A stretch of DNA of 64,000 nt from NCBI GenBank assembly GCA_965649825.1, contig OZ287698.1:1240001-1304000 (forward strand), given 5' to 3'. Position 1 is the stretch's first letter. The number at the start of each line of letters is the position of its first letter. A program made the translations under genes and the position numbers. The notes beneath the pieces are model-generated. The model saw only the letters and a program-made list of their open reading frames with translations, did not search any database and had not been told where the DNA came from. This DNA comes from Penicillus capitatus. Its lineage: Eukaryota > Chlorophyta. Shown one piece after another: positions 12,662 to 23,628 of the stretch.

Positions 12662-13728
12662 CTACGACGGACAGCATCGTGAAGATCGATTCAGCCAAGA
12701 CGGCATCTCACTCTTCTTTTGCACAAGCAAATCATTTGCGATGCCTAATACTTTACAGAGGGTATCAGGATCATCATCTTCGCACAGCTCGACAAGAAGA
12801 GCCGCCAAAGCAATGACGTATGGCAGCGATCGGCAGTTTTGCAGAACACTGAGGTTGGGAATCTGAGAATAGAGATCGTGTGGCGTCGGCGTCGTTGTTG
12901 CCGTTCTCGCTCTTTTCGCTCCATGACTCTCTTCGTGAACATGGGTGACGACATTGGGTCTGCCACATGGAACGGGAGGCTCCAGAGCTGCCATACGAGG
13001 GATCGAATGACCCATCCCTCCATTCGGGGTTGGCAGATCCATATGTGTCACCCGCGGTTTCAGCGATGGTTCCATCGACACCTGACCCTCAGATGCCAAT
13101 TTTCTCTTCAGGTGGCCATTCCTAAACGCGCGTCTGCCCATCTGTGATAAGCGACAGGTGCATCACCAGTAATTCTTGATGGACATATCTGTTCGGCCTG
13201 GAAGGAATCGGGCAATGGTTGACCATCGATTTCCAAATTCCTGGTGCTTCTCTTCTATGCATGCCTCCTGCGTCCACAACAAGAGCCGCCATAAAGAAGC
13301 GCCGCAAAATGTGATCTACCTCTTCGGCAGTAAACGGTCCTTTGTTGATGCCTGGAGCGAGATAGTTCGACCAACTAGAAAAGCAGTCGAGTAAACGGCG
13401 ATGGCGTCGATAGGTTATCTATCTCACCGAGAGCGACAGCTTTTGCTGTTGCGCGTACCGAGTTCCTACAAAACCTCGTACATGATGCCTTTGCCTGCCG
13501 CGTCGTCCGTCATACCTTTGCAATCCGACACCAGTTTTGCGGTCCGTAGTGACTGACGAGGCGACATAGGCGGTCATCTTCCTGCGATAGGATTCGCTTA
13601 GAAAGATGTCGGTCACGAAATATGCGGTCGATCTTTGCCGCATCGAAGATGGGCGAATCTATACCCACCTCGGGCGTCCATGTCGACCGGCGTTCCTGAG
13701 TTATTGAGTCACCGAACGTCGAACGCAT
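12662..13728 (-). CDS. two-repeat MYB transcription factor (R2R3-like)
   Basis: Removing four short introns (44-54 nt) gives two consecutive MYB repeats. The first reads [19 protein letters not shown], then [19 protein letters not shown], then [13 protein letters not shown]. The second reads [20 protein letters not shown], then [19 protein letters not shown], then NGHLKRKL. The spacing of Trp and aromatic residues and the NKGPFTAEE linker are those of the R2R3/c-Myb class of DNA-binding proteins, which read AAC-core sites. An N-terminal tail of about 50 residues precedes the repeats. The C-terminal part is Pro/Thr-rich and ends with a helical segment ([14 protein letters not shown]). The start is ATG 13,728. 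Placing the intron acceptor at each conserved W or E codon makes the frame unambiguous through the MYB domain. Confidence 0.88.
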
Positions 13729-13864
13729 CTGAGCCGTGCGTCTTTCAACGGTGCCGAACCGGGAAGTCTAAGGGCGAAGGCTGAGCTGTTAATCAGCAGA
13801 ATAAATTAATCTGAAAGTACAACCGCCGTCTAAAGCCTCTCTGAAAAGCGACTTTGGTGGGCGT

Positions 13865-14372
13865 TTACGCGAGCGTCTGTTTATATTGCTTTATTCCCTT
13901 TGAGATGGCCTCATACAAACGTGGAGTTCCGTGGTACATATCGTGTACCGACAAAAAAAATGCAAATCCGATGCGGATTCTCCACCGATGGGTTTTCCGA
14001 GGCGCATTCGGAGAACAATCGACAACCAACCGCTGCACAAAGTACACAAATGCCAACCAATCGACTCGCATTTCTCGTTCGGCAAGGCCGCCGTTTTGAA
14101 CCGGGCGATCATAGCCGGTTCACGGACCGAATTTGTCCCCTGCACATCCGCAACGCACCTGTTGAGAAGTTTTTATGAAGCAGCAGTCTCGACTGCGGAT
14201 AATATGACACATATGCCAACGAGAAGTACGCGCGCAACGCCTGACCTTCCGCATCGAATTCCGAAAACGTCTGTGCGCTTATGAGATACACCGCTACTCG
14301 GTCTTTTCGCAGTTCGGCTGACTCACGTGCATCTGGTAAACGCATTCGTCGGGACGTGCCACAACAGATCAT
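13865..14372 (-). CDS. hypothetical protein, spliced
   Basis: It starts at ATG 14,372, only 40 bp after the stop of the TML-like gene on the same strand. The first exon reads ELRKDRVAVYLISAQTFSEF. The likely last exon is hydrophobic to basic: DWLAFVYFVQRLVVD, then RIGFAFFLSVHDMYHG, ending SKGIKQYKQTLA before a TAA. The middle needs one or two introns whose edges I could not fix. The length would be around 120 aa, with one or two hydrophobic segments. I do not recognise a family. Confidence 0.4.
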
Positions 14373-14411
14373 TACAGTCGTGTCTCCGCGGCCCGGATCA
14401 CGAGCATCGAC

Positions 14412-16799
14412 TCATGGCCGGGCTGTCAGCGCTGCTGTCCATACGCACACCTCTGGCATCTCGTACAGCGAATCGCTCTGAGGTACAGATTCTTGGGACA
14501 GAGACATCTGGGAGAATGTCGATCCTGGCTTGCCCACGCAATTCAGCTGGACGCGTACCATCTTGGCCACCTCTTCATCCACAGCATCTGTAGAGAGAAC
14601 AGGGGCGCGTTACAGAGAGAGACCTAATGGATGATGCCAGACCTGGCATGCTCATGACGGTCTTAAACAGAATCATCTGATTCGGCTGAAAATGCCGAAA
14701 GGTCCATTTCAGGCAACTCTGCTTCTGGCTGTACTGCGTCGAAGGACGGGCAAAGACAGGAGCTCCCAGTTGTCGCGGCACCCATGCGAAAAGAGTGCCT
14801 AAAAATGAGATCTCCATCGGATCGCCAACTGGGAGGTGTAGAGAGAGTTACCGCTCGCAGCAGATGGATTCTTGGCATTGGTTGATACTTGGATCAACAG
14901 AATGAGACATCTTGGCTGATCTCTGAACGACTGCACTTCAGCTGTCACACGCACGTGGACAGGAATATCATACATTCCGGGTAACAGCCTAGACAAGCCA
15001 CCTTCAACACGCCTCCCCTAGCAACAGCGGATGGAGAAACCTGTACGCGAGATAGGGAGCAGTCGATGGCTTCAGTTTCCCTGTGAAGATGCCGTTCTCG
15101 ATGATCGTCGTGCGATGGATGTGACGTCGAGCAGATTTTATGGAGTAGACAACAGCCCTGGATGCAGTGGGTTATGGCAGTGCGAGAAGGATGGCGCTTC
15201 AAATCGCAACGAGACCTCGATGGTTCCGACAGTTGTTCTGATGACCGTAGGCGAAACTTCACTTCCTTCCCGGAAGCTTGTTTCCAGATGTGCTTCCTCA
15301 GACCCACCTCACCGACAGCAACGGATTTTGTACATTTGCTGCCTTCATAGGCACCTTCCCATCGCTCTGCTAGATAGAAGACAGGTCCGCTCTTTGGTGG
15401 GGAAGCAGGTTGGACAGAAGTCGATGGAGTGGCGACGGGCTTTGGTTTCTCTTCTTCCGCCTCGAAAGCGAACCACGATGTCTCGTTCTTCACGGTGATG
15501 GGCGCAACTGGGGCAGGTAGCATGGATGGAGTGGGCTGCGATGCTGAGGTAGGAGAAGCGGCAAACTGTGCAAAGAAATCTGGCATCGTATCCTCCTTCG
15601 TCTCTGCCGGTCTAGTAGCATCCCATGTTCATTAAAAACAAAGCCACTTAAAGATGCATGCGTGCTTTGTGGGTGTCGGATTTGCTCCTGAAAGCAAGTC
15701 TTCAATATCCGGAAACGCTGATGGTTGAGGCGGGGCTGCGTCTGGCTGTTTTGGTGCCGACGCAAAGAAATCGCCGATGGCGAATGCCGGCTCAGAGACA
15801 GGAGTCGCCTTCGTCGTGGGAGGCACAGATGTGAAGTCAAAATCAAAATTACTGCATTCGAGAGTGAGAAAAATCACTGCGACGAAAAAATCTGACCTAG
15901 GTGTCGGTGCTTCTGTTCCTGTCTGAAAGTTTTTGAAATCGGCTGGCATCACGAAGTTGAAATTCTGATTCACTCCGCTGAAATCTGTAAGCTTTTGGTT
16001 GCTCGCTTTCGTGGCTGCCGTTTTTCTCGAGCTCTCCGAAGCAGCCTTTCCCTTCTTTTCCTACAAGTCACAGCATCTCGTTCGCCCACAAGCCCCCTCC
16101 ACCCAGTGCGCCTCACCCGGGTGTCGGCAAGGTAGGAGTAGATGCTGGCCAATGCCTGTGCCTGTGATCTGTGAAGATCTGCTCCCTGGTACTTCAGTAT
16201 CGCCCCCATCATGAAATAGACCTGCTCACAGATAGGCATCTACCCGGTCTAAGGTCGATGCTGATGTCACCTCTTGGTAGTTGCGTGCAATGACGTCGCT
16301 GTCGACCTCCAGAATCTGACAAGTTGCCACAAGTCCCTTCGTGGCTGACTCGACGAGACGGACAGAGATGAGGGAATTAAACTGAGTGGGTGCCACGGCC
16401 ATGACCCAAACTTTGTGGACTAACCGGTAAACGACAGCATAACTGCATAGAGGCATCTCAACTCAATGATCACTCTTATCACACTTACCGCCCATTCATG
16501 ACCAAGAGTTTATCGTGGGCGAACTTGGGATGGATGTCTCCACTCCTGAGACATCATCGCTTTTCATAGAGAACGAAAGAATGAGAAAGAGTAACTGACT
16601 GACCCATCGACATCTGTTTGTCCACGTCCCAGTGCAAATCGTCCCATGATAGTGACAGCTTCTTCGCTTGCTCGATGGACGATGGTCCCAGGTATCCCTC
16701 TCCTGCAATCTCTTCGAATCCAGTAGCTCGAAAGGCGAAACGGCGATACGTGTGAACGATCAGATTCGGTCCGCCGCGCTGACGGACAATAAGAGACAT
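14412..16799 (-). CDS. TML/TCUP-like (TPLATE/TSET complex) muniscin-type adaptor
   Basis: This is a probable medium-type subunit of the TPLATE (TSET) endocytic adaptor complex. From ATG 16,799 (MSLIVRQRGGPNLIV) the N-terminus resembles plant TML. After two introns comes the longin-like region GRYAVVYRLVHKVWVMAVAP, then ESATKGLVATCQILEVDSDV, which aligns with the VESRYRVVYRLV and VVTACRGVDVTP segments of TML. A long linker rich in DF, acidic and Pro residues (PAFAIGDFFASAP, DIEDLLSG) suits binding of clathrin or appendage domains. The C-terminal part (YDIPVHVRVTAEVQSF, then GTLFAWVPRQLGAPVF) is beta-rich and probably a mu-homology domain. Exons near 15,000-15,300 are uncertain. The identification rests on the longin segment, and an AP-type mu subunit is less likely because of the linker. 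The upstream frame open to 17,147 is probably non-coding on this strand. Confidence 0.6.
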
Positions 16800-16815
16800 C
16801 GCATCCGGGGCCACC

Positions 16816-17919
16816 ATGGTTGCAATTTCAAATAGAACTTCATTACCGCCTTCAACAACGGTGGTTTGTATTTTCAGAATGAATGTGACGCGACCGTATG
16901 GTTGGACGCGGTCACAAGGAAACGTCACGAGGCGTCCGTTTGTCTCCCGTGTCGGTTCCTCGGCACAAAACGCACCTCGCAGAGAGATCTTGCCTGAGCT
17001 CTCGAACGCGCCGGACGATACCTTGAGGCGTTCTCTCATCGCGACTGCCTTTATCGGCTTGACAGCAACCGTCACTCCCTTGTCTCGCGCTGCCGATTTT
17101 GAAGTGGAGAAAGAGACCTTCTCCGAAGGGCAAGACGCAGAGATCACTCAAAAAGTGTGATCCCTCATTGGAGGAATGACCAGAGATGATGCGTTAATGA
17201 CTGACATCACAGGTCGTACTGGAATTGGGTTTTTGCGAAGACACCTCACGTCTGAACCGTGCATCAGGAGATTCGGCCTTCTGCCTCAGAACTCGACCCG
17301 TGGGCGCCCTGACGATCGGCCTCTTCGGCGAGAGACTCCCGACGACCGTCGAGAACTTTGTCAAGACAGTGGCCTCCGGTGCTTACACCGGCACGATCGT
17401 CAATAACGTCCGTCCTGGTCAATATCTTTCGATCGGAAAACAAGGAACTCGGCGAATGGGCGAGGTGAAAGCCCCAGACGGCTTGCTTTCCAATCCTGAG
17501 CTCACATCTGCGAAAGTGTGACATCGAATTCGGTGCCCATAGAGAGCGAATCCATTGCTGCCTAGGCCTTTGCCTTGCGTCACGTGCGACCCGGAACAGT
17601 CTCGCTGGCAATTGCCGAGAACGAAGACTCGAGTGTCCGTACACTTCAACGCGAGTATTATCCGACGCAGATTCTCATTACGACTGGTCCAGGACCGGCA
17701 CCTCAGCTCGACAACGGCAACGTCGTTTTCGGGAGGCTCATCGACGGATTCGACACGCTCGCTGCACTCGCAGAGGCACGTACTTACAAACCATCGCAGC
17801 GTATTCAGGCCTTCAATGCCTTTGCGCGTGCGATTGGAGATGAACGGGCAACGGAGGTGCGCAAAACGTGGGGTCGACCCATACAGCCCATTGTCATAAC
17901 GCGGAGCGTCGTTGTCTGA
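16816..17919 (+). CDS. cyclophilin-type peptidyl-prolyl isomerase, thylakoid lumen
   Basis: It catalyses cis-trans isomerisation of Xaa-Pro bonds. Residues 1-70 from ATG 16,816 are a basic, Ser/Thr/Arg-rich presequence. Residues 71-95 form a twin-arginine signal: RRSLIATAFIGL, a hydrophobic stretch, then LSRAADFE with an A-x-A-type cleavage site. Together they imply import into a plastid and then the thylakoid lumen. After a 58-nt intron (17,157-17,214) the mature part has VGALTIGLFGERLPTTVENF and GTIVNNVRPGQYLSIG. A second intron near 17,513-17,564 leads to RPGTVSLAIAEN and VVFGRLIDGFDTL, all cyclophilin core motifs. It resembles the divergent plant lumenal cyclophilins (CYP28 or CYP26-2 type), and the classical active-site Arg context is weak. 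It is divergent from the TML-like gene, with starts about 16 bp apart. Confidence 0.85.
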
Positions 17920-18008
17920 GTGCGTCACAACGGTCCAGCAATGCACTGTCATTTCTTTCATCGATTCAATCCCGTTCGTGATTGTGTTTGTTCTCCGCCG
18001 CTTCGACC

Positions 18009-19438
18009 ATGTTGGGTTTTCGAAGCTCGAAATGGTGAGTGACAGTGTGCGTGGTGTGTCGACCGAAAAAAGCGATGACGTGTTCGTGTAGCAAAACCTC
18101 ATGTAAGCTCTGCGTCTCGCGTATCAAGCTCAATAAAAACAAACGCGAAATACAAGTATTACGCACTCTTTATACGAGAGTCCAATGCCATGGGCGTCGT
18201 GGTGCGGCAGTTGACGCATCAACGACGTGAAATTGGGGAACTGCTGAAGAAAGGAAAGAATGAATATGCCTGGATACGTGTGGAAGCGGTTATCCGTGAA
18301 AAGAACCTCATTGCCGCCTATGAGATTCTGGAACTCTATCTCGAACTCATCGCCGTTCGTGTAGAGCTCCTTGACAAACATCGAACGTGTCCTCGGTATC
18401 CCTATTCACGTGATCATGCATCTAAGTGCATTCGGTCTTTGCGCTGGTGTCTTACAGTGACATGGTCGAGGCCATCACGACGCTCATGTTCGCTGCACCA
18501 CGTGTGGCAGATTTACCCGAGCTCATCGAAGTGCGAAAGTGGCTAAACATTAAGTTCGGTAGGGAGCTCGGCGTTGAGGGCGGGCGTAATTTCGATGGCA
18601 CTGAGCCGCCGAACTGGCAAGTATGTCACTCTTTTATGAGATGACGTGACAGAAGTGTGATATCTTGCCAAGGTGAATCTACGACTGCGTCAGTATTTGG
18701 CAGTGGAAGCGCCTGAGCCAGAAGACAAGCTCTCGATGATCTCTTCCATTGCTGAAGAGGCAAGTGTCGATTTCGATCTGCAATCGTACGCACAGAGTGT
18801 GATGGTTCAATTGGATCCAATGGTCACACCTGGACCTCCACCGCCACCTATCCCACAACCACCTGTCTTTCAGCAACCGTCACCCCCACCACCAGCCGTC
18901 CAAACAAACGGCAGCTATCCAAGAGTCAACTATGGCATCGTGCCACCAAGTGCTGTTACACCGACATCCCCTTTGACGCATGAACCCAATGGCGATGCGC
19001 CCGTTCTTCCGCCGAAACAGCCATCGCGCAGATTTCCATTCGGTGGACCATCCAGCGTAGAGTCCGCAGTCAAACGCAATTCTCCTTCAGGTGTGTGATG
19101 TGACAGGGGCCTTACACCGATGCTCAGATCAAGATGACGGGGACGTCAATCGACACCGTGCCAGACTCAGCTGTACCGCCGCCTCTTCCTGACAAGGATT
19201 CCGAATACCAACGCCAACAAAAACAGTACGACGATGTGCCGACCGCACCCCAGAAAGAAGCTTACCGTATGTCCGACCACACTTCACGTCATACCATGTC
19301 GTTTTCTGCCTAGACGACGAAGAAGAAGCGAATGAAGACGGCGGCCCTTTACTTCCCAGTGCCCCTGCTGTTCCTCCGTCCGACACCGATATCGATTTCG
19401 ATCTGTCGAATCGTCTCGCAGAACTGCGCAAGCGATAG
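18009..19438 (+). CDS. IST1: IST1-like ESCRT-III regulator
   Basis: It is an ESCRT-associated protein that binds ESCRT-III and VPS4 during membrane scission. The N-terminal IST1 helical domain is visible after splicing: KLCVSRIKLNKNKREIQ, LTHQRREIGELLKKGKNEYA, WIRVEAVIREKNLIAAYEIL, ELYLELIAV, then TTLMFAAPRVADLPEL. The following AVEAPEPEDKLSMISSIAEE also fits the family. The middle is Pro-rich, with P-rich runs at about 18,830-18,900. The C-terminus DIDFDLSNRLAELRKR is a MIT-interacting motif of the kind that recruits VPS4. There are six or seven introns, among them 19,057-19,106, which ends TGTGACAG. The start is ATG 18,009 (MLGFRSSK), typical of IST1. The stop is TAG at 19,436-19,438. Confidence 0.93.
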
Positions 19439-19750
19439 AATGGTGATGGACAGCGGGTTATTGTATTCGTTGACGTGTCCGTCACGCGTTGTAACATCGC
19501 CTTCTTCTCACCGTCGCATCATGCGCGACGTATAAGTCTGCGTCGCCTTGACCAATCTCGCTATTTTGTCAGCGCTTTTCATCGTCGACGACGCGGACAG
19601 CTGCAGAAATCCAAAGCATTCAACAAAAAAGTCGCAGGTCGTCCATGCGTTCTTGTCTATCTTCGTCGACGTGCTGAGTTGACCTGCTGTTTCGTTTCCC
19701 TAGTTTCTCGTTTTGCGTATCTTTTATCTGCTAAGGGTCTTTGAGAATAG

Positions 19751-20795
19751 ATGTCTCATGCGGTGCCGCCCTCGTCGAGTTCCTTCGCATCGAAGCCGTG
19801 GAGTGGCGATGGCGCTGAGCAGGAGACGCCGTCAGTGACGGAAGTGGACCTCAGCAGACATCCATCCGGAATTGTGCCGCAGCTCCAAAACGTCGTGGCG
19901 ACGTGCTATTTGGGAAGAAAATTGGATTTGAAACACATTGCGATGCACGCACGCAACGCTGAATACAATCCTAAGCGATTTGCTGCCGTCATCATGAGGA
20001 TTCGCGAACCTAAGACCACGGCACTTGTTTTTTCATCAGGTCATGTGACAATGTCCGTGCGGTATTCTGACAGAGAAATGCACGGATGATGTGACAGGAA
20101 AGATGGTCTGCACTGGGGCCAAGAGTGAACAGGAAGTCCGTCTGGCTTCCCGTAAATTTGCACGTATTATTCAGAAGCTCGGTTTCGAAGATGCCAAGTT
20201 CAAGGACTTCAAAGTCCAAAACATCGTTGGTTCGTGCGACGCCAAGTTTCCGATTCGTCTGGAGGGATTGCATATTAAGCACGGTCTCTTCGCAAGCTAT
20301 GAGCCAGAGCTATTCCCTGGCCTGATATACCGCATGAAGGTGCCAAAGGTGGTGCTGTTGATCTTCGTCTCTGGCAAAGTCGTTCTGACGGGCGCCAAAA
20401 CGAGGGAAGAAATCTATCAAGCATTCGAAACCATTCATCCAGCCTTGGTCGAGTTTCGTAAGGGAGACGTTCATTCCGCCCCTGGACTGGAAGCCTTGCC
20501 GGGCGAAAAGCGGCCGATATCTCAGAGGGAAGACTCTGAAATGCAATCGCTCCAGTCTATTATGTCGAATCTCAATTCTATACCATCCATAGAAAGCCTC
20601 AATCAGGCGCGTCTGATCAAGACATTGGGAGGGGGAGGAAGCGGAGCAATGGATGGGGAGGATAAGCATTACCGTAAGCGATCACGTGTTGAATCCACCG
20701 GCTTTCAGGGATCCGCTAGTTTAGAGACCATGCCATCTTCGAACTGGAATATCCCTCCCTCGACGCCACACGTCGCCCCGCCCCCTTCACCTTGA
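19751..20795 (+). CDS. TBP: TATA-box-binding protein with long C-terminal tail
   Basis: This is the general transcription factor that bends TATA promoters. After a roughly 35-residue N-terminal tail come both pseudo-symmetric repeats: [40 protein letters not shown] and [14 protein letters not shown], then [38 protein letters not shown] and [19 protein letters not shown]. One intron (20,040-20,097, 58 nt) falls inside the SSGK motif and ends GATGTGACAG. Unusually, about 105 residues follow the core, including a Gly-rich patch ([13 protein letters not shown]) and a Pro-rich end. In most eukaryotes TBP ends within about ten residues of the core. The intergenic 310 bp upstream shows only a poor overlapping ORF. 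Confidence 0.97.
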
Positions 20796-21329
20796 GGGTC
20801 GATTTTGTCTGGGGGAGTGGATATTTTTTCAGACGGTGGTATGATTCTTTAGACCTAAGCATCGTCGTTTAACGAAGTGAGATCTGGATGGAGGGATCAT
20901 CGCCTCGAGCGCGCTCGTCGTATCGCCGGGTTGGACACGGGGGACTAAAATATCTCAGAAATTCAACACGATCGTAATTTATGAAGAGGATACCGGATAT
21001 GAACAAAACAAAACATCACAACACAACACATCCAATGTAGTCCCAACCGTTTCAATCAGCAGGAACAGCATTTACGTCTACAAGAGAACATGACAGCACA
21101 ATATGACTGAGCCATTTTCAAACCAATCTCTGTTCCTTTGTTGTTGTTGCTGCAGTTGCTGCTTCTGTCGCATCTTTGTCAAATCGCTCACTCCTCGAAC
21201 AATACAGGAAAAATGGAAGACATCTGTGTGCGCATGTATGTATGGGAAATGTCCAAAGCCATCGAATAGAGAAAGAGAAAGTCAACAGTTTGTTTGTCTG
21301 TCAGTCTGTCGACTAATCATTGGGTGTGT
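20796..21329. other. intergenic, convergent 3' ends of TBP and AMT
   Basis: No gene is seen. It holds the 3' untranslated regions of two convergent genes. A CTG/TTG-rich stretch (TGTTGTTGTTGCTGCAGTTGC) lies near 21,138-21,160, and an AT-rich part with AAAACAAAACATCACAACAC near 21,005. Confidence 0.5.
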
Positions 21330-23012
21330 TTAGGCAGTTTTGGCCTGGGTTTTCATGCTGCGAATTTCATCTTTCAGTGCATCCATTTCGGCAGCGAGAT
21401 CACGTGTAGCGCCAGTTTCAGCCAACTGCACCTCGTGTGTTGCCGAGGCTTTCTCCGTCTTTGCTTGATCAGTGGGATAGGCGGCGCCGCCATGGTGCGA
21501 GACGTCCAATCCTTCGTGCTCTTCGGCGGAAGAAACGCGCAGAAGTCCCAATAAATGCATAACAACGAAGAAAGGAATCATGTGTCCAAGGACCCACGTC
21601 GTGATGACGACGATACCAGTGATGGCGGCGACCAAGAGTTTGCCATCGCCACCCATGACGAATCCGCCAGCGTCGTTTGGCATAGCATATGCAGCATCTC
21701 GCATCAGATCTTGGTCGGCAAACACACCGACGGCAAGCAGTCCCCACATTCCACAGAATGCGTGGACAGCAATGGCATCCAGTGGGTCATCCACACGAAG
21801 AACGTGAACAACGAAGTTGGAAGAGGTAACATAGACGATTCCGGCAATGATACCGATGATGATGGCAGCCCATGGCTCAACGACAGAGCAGGAGGCAGTG
21901 ATGCCGACCAGACCAGCTAGGGCACCGTTTCCGGCTCCAATGACGTCCCAGACCAAGTGTCCCGTGGTTGAATAGTTTTTGATCAGGAGAATGACGAGAG
22001 TGGTGACGCATCCGCCTGCAGCCGATAGCGTGGTTGTCACAGCGCAATTTGCGGCAACGAGGTATCCTCCGCCTGTCAGCATCAAGGCTGATCCTGGATT
22101 GAATCCATACCATCCAAACCAGAGGATGAAGACGCCCAAGAGAGCCAACGGAGCAGAGTGTCCAGAGATATCACGAACTCTGCCGTCTGGATCGAAGCGA
22201 CCGATACGGGGACCCACCACTGCAGCGCCTGCTAGACCTGCTAAGCCGCCAACCATGTGGACCACACCGCATCCAGCGAAATCAATCATGCCGACATCGT
22301 TCACTCTGTCGCTTTCTTTAAAGGCACTCAGCCACCCCTCCGTGTTCCACACCCAATGGACCACGACAGGGTATACCCAAGACGTCAAGAAGAAGGCATA
22401 CATCAAGTAAGCTTCGAAACGCGCGCGTTCGGCCACAGCACCCGACACGATGGTAGCAGCCGTTGCTGCGAACTGGCAGACATACATGACATCGTCATCG
22501 ATGCAATGGCATGAGGCATGGTCTCACCGTGTACTGGAAGAACCAAGTAGGATAGCCATCGGTTTCAATGTCATCCAATGCAAAACCGTCTTTGCCGAGA
22601 GCATGGTTGCTGCTATCCTTTCCTAAGGCGATCCCGAAACCAAAGAAATACCAACCCAGCGACCCGAAACAAGCGTCCAATAGATTCTTAAGAATAATAT
22701 TTTTGGCGTTCTTTCCTCGAACAGACCCAGCAGAGAGCTGCACAAACACACACCCCGTGAGTGGTTGGTCCGCATTACGTCGCGCAGGGGCCGTCCGTCC
22801 CCGCAGCCGTTCGCGCGTCCCTTCGGCGCAGCGGTTGCGTTCGCAGCAACGTACTCGTGTGTCGTTCGGTGCATTGTGCTTACCATGCAGAAACCGCATT
22901 GCATGAAGAAGACGAGGTAGCCACTTAGCAGCACAAAGAAAGTGTCTAGAGCGGCACCGACTTCATCGTCGTCCTGTTTAAGTTGGCGCAACCCAGGCGA
23001 TGAAAGTCTCAT
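21330..23012 (-). CDS. AMT1: ammonium transporter, AMT1 type
   Basis: This is a plasma-membrane ammonium channel with about eleven membrane segments. The first exon from ATG 23,012 ends in ALDTFFVLLSGYLVFFMQCG, the typical first helix of AMT. The next exon has GSVRGKNAKNIILKNLLDAC, a hallmark segment of AMT1 proteins. The main exon contains VAERARFEAYLMYAF, DFAGCGVVHMVGGLAGLAGA, ILWFGWYGFNPGSALML and AVHAFCGMWGLLAVG, including conserved pore-lining His and Phe residues. The soluble C-terminal tail has the EEHEGLDVSHHGGAAYP motif whose phosphorylation closes plant AMT1 channels. It is convergent with TBP. Confidence 0.96.
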
Positions 23013-23157
23013 TGTTATTGTCGCAAGTTGAGAACAGCAGTAGTAGGTTGATGAAAAGCAAGCAGAAAACAGACGAGCAGCGAGAAACACTGGGATTTCT
23101 CGAACCTCGAATAGGCCGCCGTAACCGCCTCTTTGAAACCAAAGAGCTCAAATAGAG

Positions 23158-23590
23158 ATGACGGATGACTCGCATAAGCACCTCCGTCGTCAGCTCCACC
23201 ATCCCCGTCACATCATATTCCAAGACGTGTCGCTTGAGCGGCCAAGAGTTCCTTGACTGTTTGGTGATACGCTCACGATGGCGTATCTTGAAGTGCAGCA
23301 AGAAATATTGCCTCTGTGTGAGTCAGCCGCACAAATTTTTCTTCGACTCAGCGACCATTGACAAGGCTCTCTACAGGTTGCAAGTGCAAGATCTGAAAAA
23401 GAACGCGGAACTGTTGCGCGAATGGTTGGCACGGAATTGGAGGGCGATTTTGTTCGATAAACGATTCGCGGCGTTTTATTATCCATCACTCGGCGTAACA
23501 GTCGCGAGGCGAACACGCAAACGGTTAGAACAGTCATTCTCTGCGCTTTCCTTCCTTCCTCCATCTTTACACTCGTTTTCTTTATGGTGA
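23158..23590 (+). CDS. hypothetical protein, spliced
   Basis: It is divergent from the ammonium transporter. An intron with donor GTGTGAGTCAG near 23,318-23,380 would join MAYLEVQQEILPLL to QVQDLKKNAELLREWLARNW and RAILFDKRFAAFYYP, giving a small, largely helical protein. A single 141-codon frame through the same region is also open, so the reading before 23,380 is unsure. I recognise no family. Confidence 0.4.
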
Positions 23591-23628
23591 TGCGAACCCT
23601 TCCCACTTGCTTAAAACCCAAAACACAC

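Noticed and set aside
16800-17147. Extension of the TML-like protein upstream through an open minus frame beginning with GTG
   Set aside because: That stretch is occupied by the cyclophilin targeting region on the plus strand, which has a recognisable twin-arginine signal. The minus start MSLIVRQ matches the expected TML N-terminus.
19090-19106. A possible 14-16 nt intron in IST1 (GTGTGATGTGACAG)
   Set aside because: Using the donor at 19,057 gives a 50-nt intron in frame with the downstream PYTDAQ segment, in line with all other introns here.
19475-19744. 90-codon plus frame between IST1 and TBP
   Set aside because: Arg/Ser-rich chance composition, overlap with the last IST1 exon region, no similarity, and a weak start context.
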